Assembly: GCA_902782505.1 (NCBI GenBank)
Contig: CACZNO010000031.1
Location: 1-7,799, forward strand
Origin: an uncultured Erysipelotrichaceae bacterium
GTDB lineage: Bacteria > Bacillota_I > Bacilli_A > Erysipelotrichales > Erysipelotrichaceae
DNA: 7,799 bases
Reading direction: 5' to 3'
The notes under the pieces were generated by a model. That model did no database searches. It was not told where the DNA came from and saw only the letters and a list, made by a program, of their open reading frames with translations. Shown here piece after piece: positions 6,660 through 7,799 of this stretch (position 1 is the first letter of the stretch; each line of letters starts with the position of its first letter). The translations under genes were made by a program, and so were the position numbers.

Positions 6660-6907
6660 TATTCTTCTCCCTCGCTTTCCTTTCTAGTCTTGGAGTCAAT
6701 TAATAAAACCGCGTCTTTGACTGTATGGAGCCCCATCAGTTCTTCATCTTTAAAACGGATTTTGAGCTTTTCTTCGATTTCCACCATCATGTCCACCATG
6801 TCGAGGGAATCGATTCCGAGCGTCTTCAATGTGGCTTCCGGGGTGATCGTTTCCGGATCACGCACCAGTTTTACCAAAAATTCTTTTAACATCTGAAAAG
6901 TATCCAT
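6659..6907 (-). CDS. acpP: Acyl carrier protein
   Basis: 82-residue acidic carrier protein that holds acyl chains as thioesters on a 4'-phosphopantetheine arm. The attachment motif is GIDSLDMVDMMVEIEEKLKI (31-50), with S34 as the modified serine within DSL. Length and the predicted four-helix pattern fit the bacterial ACP family. The C-terminal tail (72-82, SKTRKESEGEE) is a little longer and more charged than usual. The start at 6907 has GAGGT 8 bases upstream; the later Met6 has no better site. It is directly followed by ptsI with a one-base overlap, and no fatty-acid synthesis gene is next to it, so it may be a second, dedicated ACP and not the housekeeping copy. I use the symbol acpP for the family; which paralog it is cannot be told here. 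Confidence 0.93.
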   Translation of the reverse strand: MDTFQMLKEFLVKLVRDPETITPEATLKTLGIDSLDMVDMMVEIEEKLKIRFKDEELMGLHTVKDAVLLIDSKTRKESEGEE

Positions 6908-6927
6908 GTTTTTTTACCTCATTATTG

Positions 6928-6956
6928 ATTATAACAAGTTTTGAAAGCGGATACAA
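6928..6956 (-). promoter_or_regulatory. Promoter for acpP-ptsI
   Basis: Minus strand TTGTAT (6956-6951), a 17-base spacer and a perfect TATAAT (6933-6928) with an extended TG before the -10 (TGTTATAAT). Start of transcription near 6921 gives a leader of about 14 bases beginning at the GAGGT ribosome binding site. It lies in the 75-base gap after the 98-residue gene, so acpP and ptsI can be expressed separately from it. Confidence 0.75.
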
Positions 6957-6982
6957 TTTTCCGGGATGTGCGGGAGATAAAA

Positions 6983-7279
6983 TCAGTCGTTTTTGCGGAT
7001 TTCCTCAATAAAGGCCTCCATGCCCTGTCCTTTCAGACGGTAGTACCGGCTCTTGGAATAATACGCGATCCACCAGCCCGGCTCGGCGTGTTCAATAAAC
7101 TCCTTTTCCAGGATCTTGCGCTGTTCTGCCGGCAGCAGCTTCAACTTGGAATCCACATGTTCCTTGAAACGGGAACGGTCGTTGTGCAGATGCTGTTCCT
7201 CGATCTGCCGGATCTCCCATTCATTGGGATAAATACGGAAAATAAAATTCATCAGGTTCACTTTCTCCTTGAAAGTCAT
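6983..7279 (-). CDS. Hypothetical protein with sigma region 4-like helix-turn-helix pattern, 98 residues
   Basis: I do not recognise a named family with certainty. The protein is soluble, charged and predicted helical. Residues 48-61 (LLPAEQRKILEKEF) resemble the first helix of sigma-70 region 4 (L-P-x-x-x-R-x-x-L). Residues 73-94, starting YYSKSRYYRLKG, resemble a recognition helix (SxSTxxR-like) followed by a stabilising helix. Between them is an aromatic patch, PGWWIAYY (67-74). Similar layouts occur in small phage-type activators such as ArpU/RinA-like proteins, so a transcription regulator is a reasonable inference, not a demonstrated function. The start at 7279 is supported by AGAGGGGG about 9 bases upstream; Met10 is an alternative, preceded by AAGGAG at a looser spacing of 12. 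acpP follows after 75 bases with its own promoter; hairpins at 7321-7394 precede it. Confidence 0.75.
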   Translation of the reverse strand: MTFKEKVNLMNFIFRIYPNEWEIRQIEEQHLHNDRSRFKEHVDSKLKLLPAEQRKILEKEFIEHAEPGWWIAYYSKSRYYRLKGQGMEAFIEEIRKND

Positions 7280-7332
7280 ATCAGAATACCCCCTCTATAC
7301 TTTTAATACGCATGAATTCGGCACTTTCCCTG

Positions 7333-7351
7333 AAAAAAGTGCAGAATGCAC
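7333..7351 (-). terminator. Short terminator-like hairpin with an alternative fold
   Basis: On the minus strand GTGCA-TTC-TGCAC (7351-7339) is followed by TTTTTT (7338-7333). The stem is only 5 bp. Its second arm plus part of the T-run (GCACTTT, 7342-7336) can instead pair with AAAGTGC (7327-7321), 7 bp with an 8-base loop, which would hide the T-run. That resembles an attenuator. Function is inferred. Confidence 0.4.
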
Positions 7352-7353
7352 AC

Positions 7354-7394
7354 AAAAAAGAAGTTTTAGCGGAAAACACACGCTCCAACTTCTT
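7354..7394 (-). terminator. Intrinsic terminator for transcripts entering from the right
   Basis: On the minus strand, 8-bp stem AAGAAGTT / AACTTCTT (7394-7387 with 7365-7358), an inner AGCG/CGCT pairing (7384-7381 with 7371-7368), and a run of T (7357-7354, extending the final TT of the stem). It should end transcription coming from the gene at 7514-7799 and so separate it from the 98-residue gene. Confidence 0.65.
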
Positions 7395-7513
7395 ATAACA
7401 TCTGTCAAAAAAGTGTAACCAATCCAATTGTTCCACCTGCTCCTTGTAAGCTTCCCGTCCACGTAATCATACTGGAATAACACATCGGTTCCGTCTTCCA
7501 ATATAAAACGCGC

Positions 7514-7799
7514 TCATTTTACCGCTCCGTATTTCAATCTGCCAATGCCATCTTTAGTTATTTGCTGTACTCCATATTTCTCGAAATGCTTTTTGAATTC
7601 TTCGTACCTTTCATCTGAATACGTTATGCCTACCAATGCCATTTTCTCTTTTTTTAATGTAATCCGGCCTCGATCGGTCAACAATTTTGGACCTACTCTA
7701 TCAGTAAAAATTGCTTTTGGCATTTCTTCTGTCATAATTCCAATAATGCAATGTTCGATCGTTCTTTTGGATAGCATCCTCTTATTTTTTACAATCCAC
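7514..7799 (-). CDS. Hypothetical protein, partial (N-terminus beyond right edge)
   Basis: No family recognised. The frame is open from the window edge (WIVKNKRMLSKRTIEH at the edge) to TGA at 7514-7516, about 94 visible codons. The first ATG at 7777 touches AAGAGG with no spacing, so it is an unlikely start and the true start is probably outside. The protein is basic and mixed helix/strand, with no membrane segment; its C-terminus ends LKYGAVK. Codon use is AT-rich compared with ptsI. The stretch KMALVGITYSDERYEEFKKH and the following KYGVQQITKDGIGRLKYG look like a normal folded domain. The terminator at 7354-7394 would end its transcript. Confidence 0.55.
   Translation of the reverse strand, partial: WIVKNKRMLSKRTIEHCIIGIMTEEMPKAIFTDRVGPKLLTDRGRITLKKEKMALVGITYSDERYEEFKKHFEKYGVQQITKDGIGRLKYGAVK

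Larger units (their letters stand above)
7281..7513 (-). pseudogene. Frameshifted remnant of an unidentified gene
   Basis: Directly after the TGA at 7514-7516, the same frame reads a protein-like stretch ARFILEDGTDVLFQYDYVDG (7513 to about 7454). That frame then turns unconvincing, while a neighbouring frame reads EAYKEQVEQLDWLHFFDRC followed by YKKLERVFS. Adding one G to the GGG run at 7454-7456 joins the two into a continuous, plausible sequence, so a one-base contraction is the simplest explanation. No start codon with a good ribosome binding site is visible, the 5' end seems lost at the TGA, and the 3' end runs through the terminator hairpins to a stop at 7281-7283. The parent family is not recognised. 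An assembly or sequencing slip at the G run is an alternative. Confidence 0.4.

Noticed and set aside
5974..6687. Long plus-strand open frame (237 codons) opposite ptsI
   Set aside because: It mirrors the codon pattern of ptsI, whose catalytic motifs are complete; the plus-strand translation is serine/alanine-rich without a recognisable domain or ribosome binding site.
7295..7501. 68-codon minus-strand frame beginning MEDGTD
   Set aside because: Its first part is protein-like, but the last 40 or so codons read through two terminator hairpins; it is better explained as part of a frameshifted remnant.
7467..7516. TGA read as tryptophan (Mollicutes-type code), which would fuse the right-edge gene to the following frame
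   Set aside because: All clear genes use TGG for tryptophan, the window is not extremely AT-rich, and two other genes end sensibly in TGA.
1..7799. CRISPR array, tRNA, rRNA or insertion sequence
   Set aside because: I saw no regularly spaced repeats, no cloverleaf or rRNA-like sequence, no transposase motifs and no terminal inverted repeats with target duplications.

Overview
The window looks like a chromosomal segment of a low- to mid-GC Gram-positive bacterium (Bacillota). An Erysipelotrichia-like or related lineage is my best guess, but I cannot prove it. The signs are AGGAGG-type ribosome binding sites before most genes, extended -10 (TGNTATAAT) promoters, intrinsic terminators, a 570-residue enzyme I of the Gram-positive length, and an ABC-2 exporter pair typical of Bacillota. 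Most genes have a balanced base composition. The stretches 4000-4946 and 7514-7799 are visibly more AT-rich and may have a different history.

Left part (1-1997, minus strand): an ABC-2 type exporter operon. The ATPase (1293-1997) is followed by its membrane permease (1-1293, cut by the window edge), with a TAATG stop/start overlap. A 151-base divergent control region (1998-2148) separates it from a plus-strand gene (2149-3999). That gene encodes a membrane-anchored protein with a long acidic cytoplasmic tail, a lysine-rich stop-transfer block, one membrane helix and an outside domain shaped like an endonuclease/exonuclease/phosphatase (EEP) domain. Nearly every catalytic position of that domain is substituted. 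It ends in a clear intrinsic terminator (4065-4099).

Middle (4000-4946): AT-rich, with one unrecognised four-helix membrane protein of 138 residues (4328-4744, minus). It has its own predicted promoter and a roughly 100-base leader that contains a 10-bp hairpin.

Right part (4947-7799, minus strand): a small gene (6983-7279) whose C-terminal half resembles sigma region 4, then an acyl carrier protein gene (6659-6907), then ptsI (4947-6659). The last two overlap at TAATG, which couples a fatty-acid or acyl carrier to the first enzyme of the sugar phosphotransferase system. A strong promoter lies just before the ACP gene and a symmetrical terminator follows ptsI. Upstream lie terminator-like hairpins (7333-7394), one of which can refold. 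Before those is a frameshifted gene remnant (7281-7513), and an unrecognised gene runs off the right edge (7514-7799).

The best candidates for something undescribed are the catalytically rewritten EEP surface protein, the ACP-enzyme I coupled operon, and the attenuator-like leader in front of the sigma-like gene.
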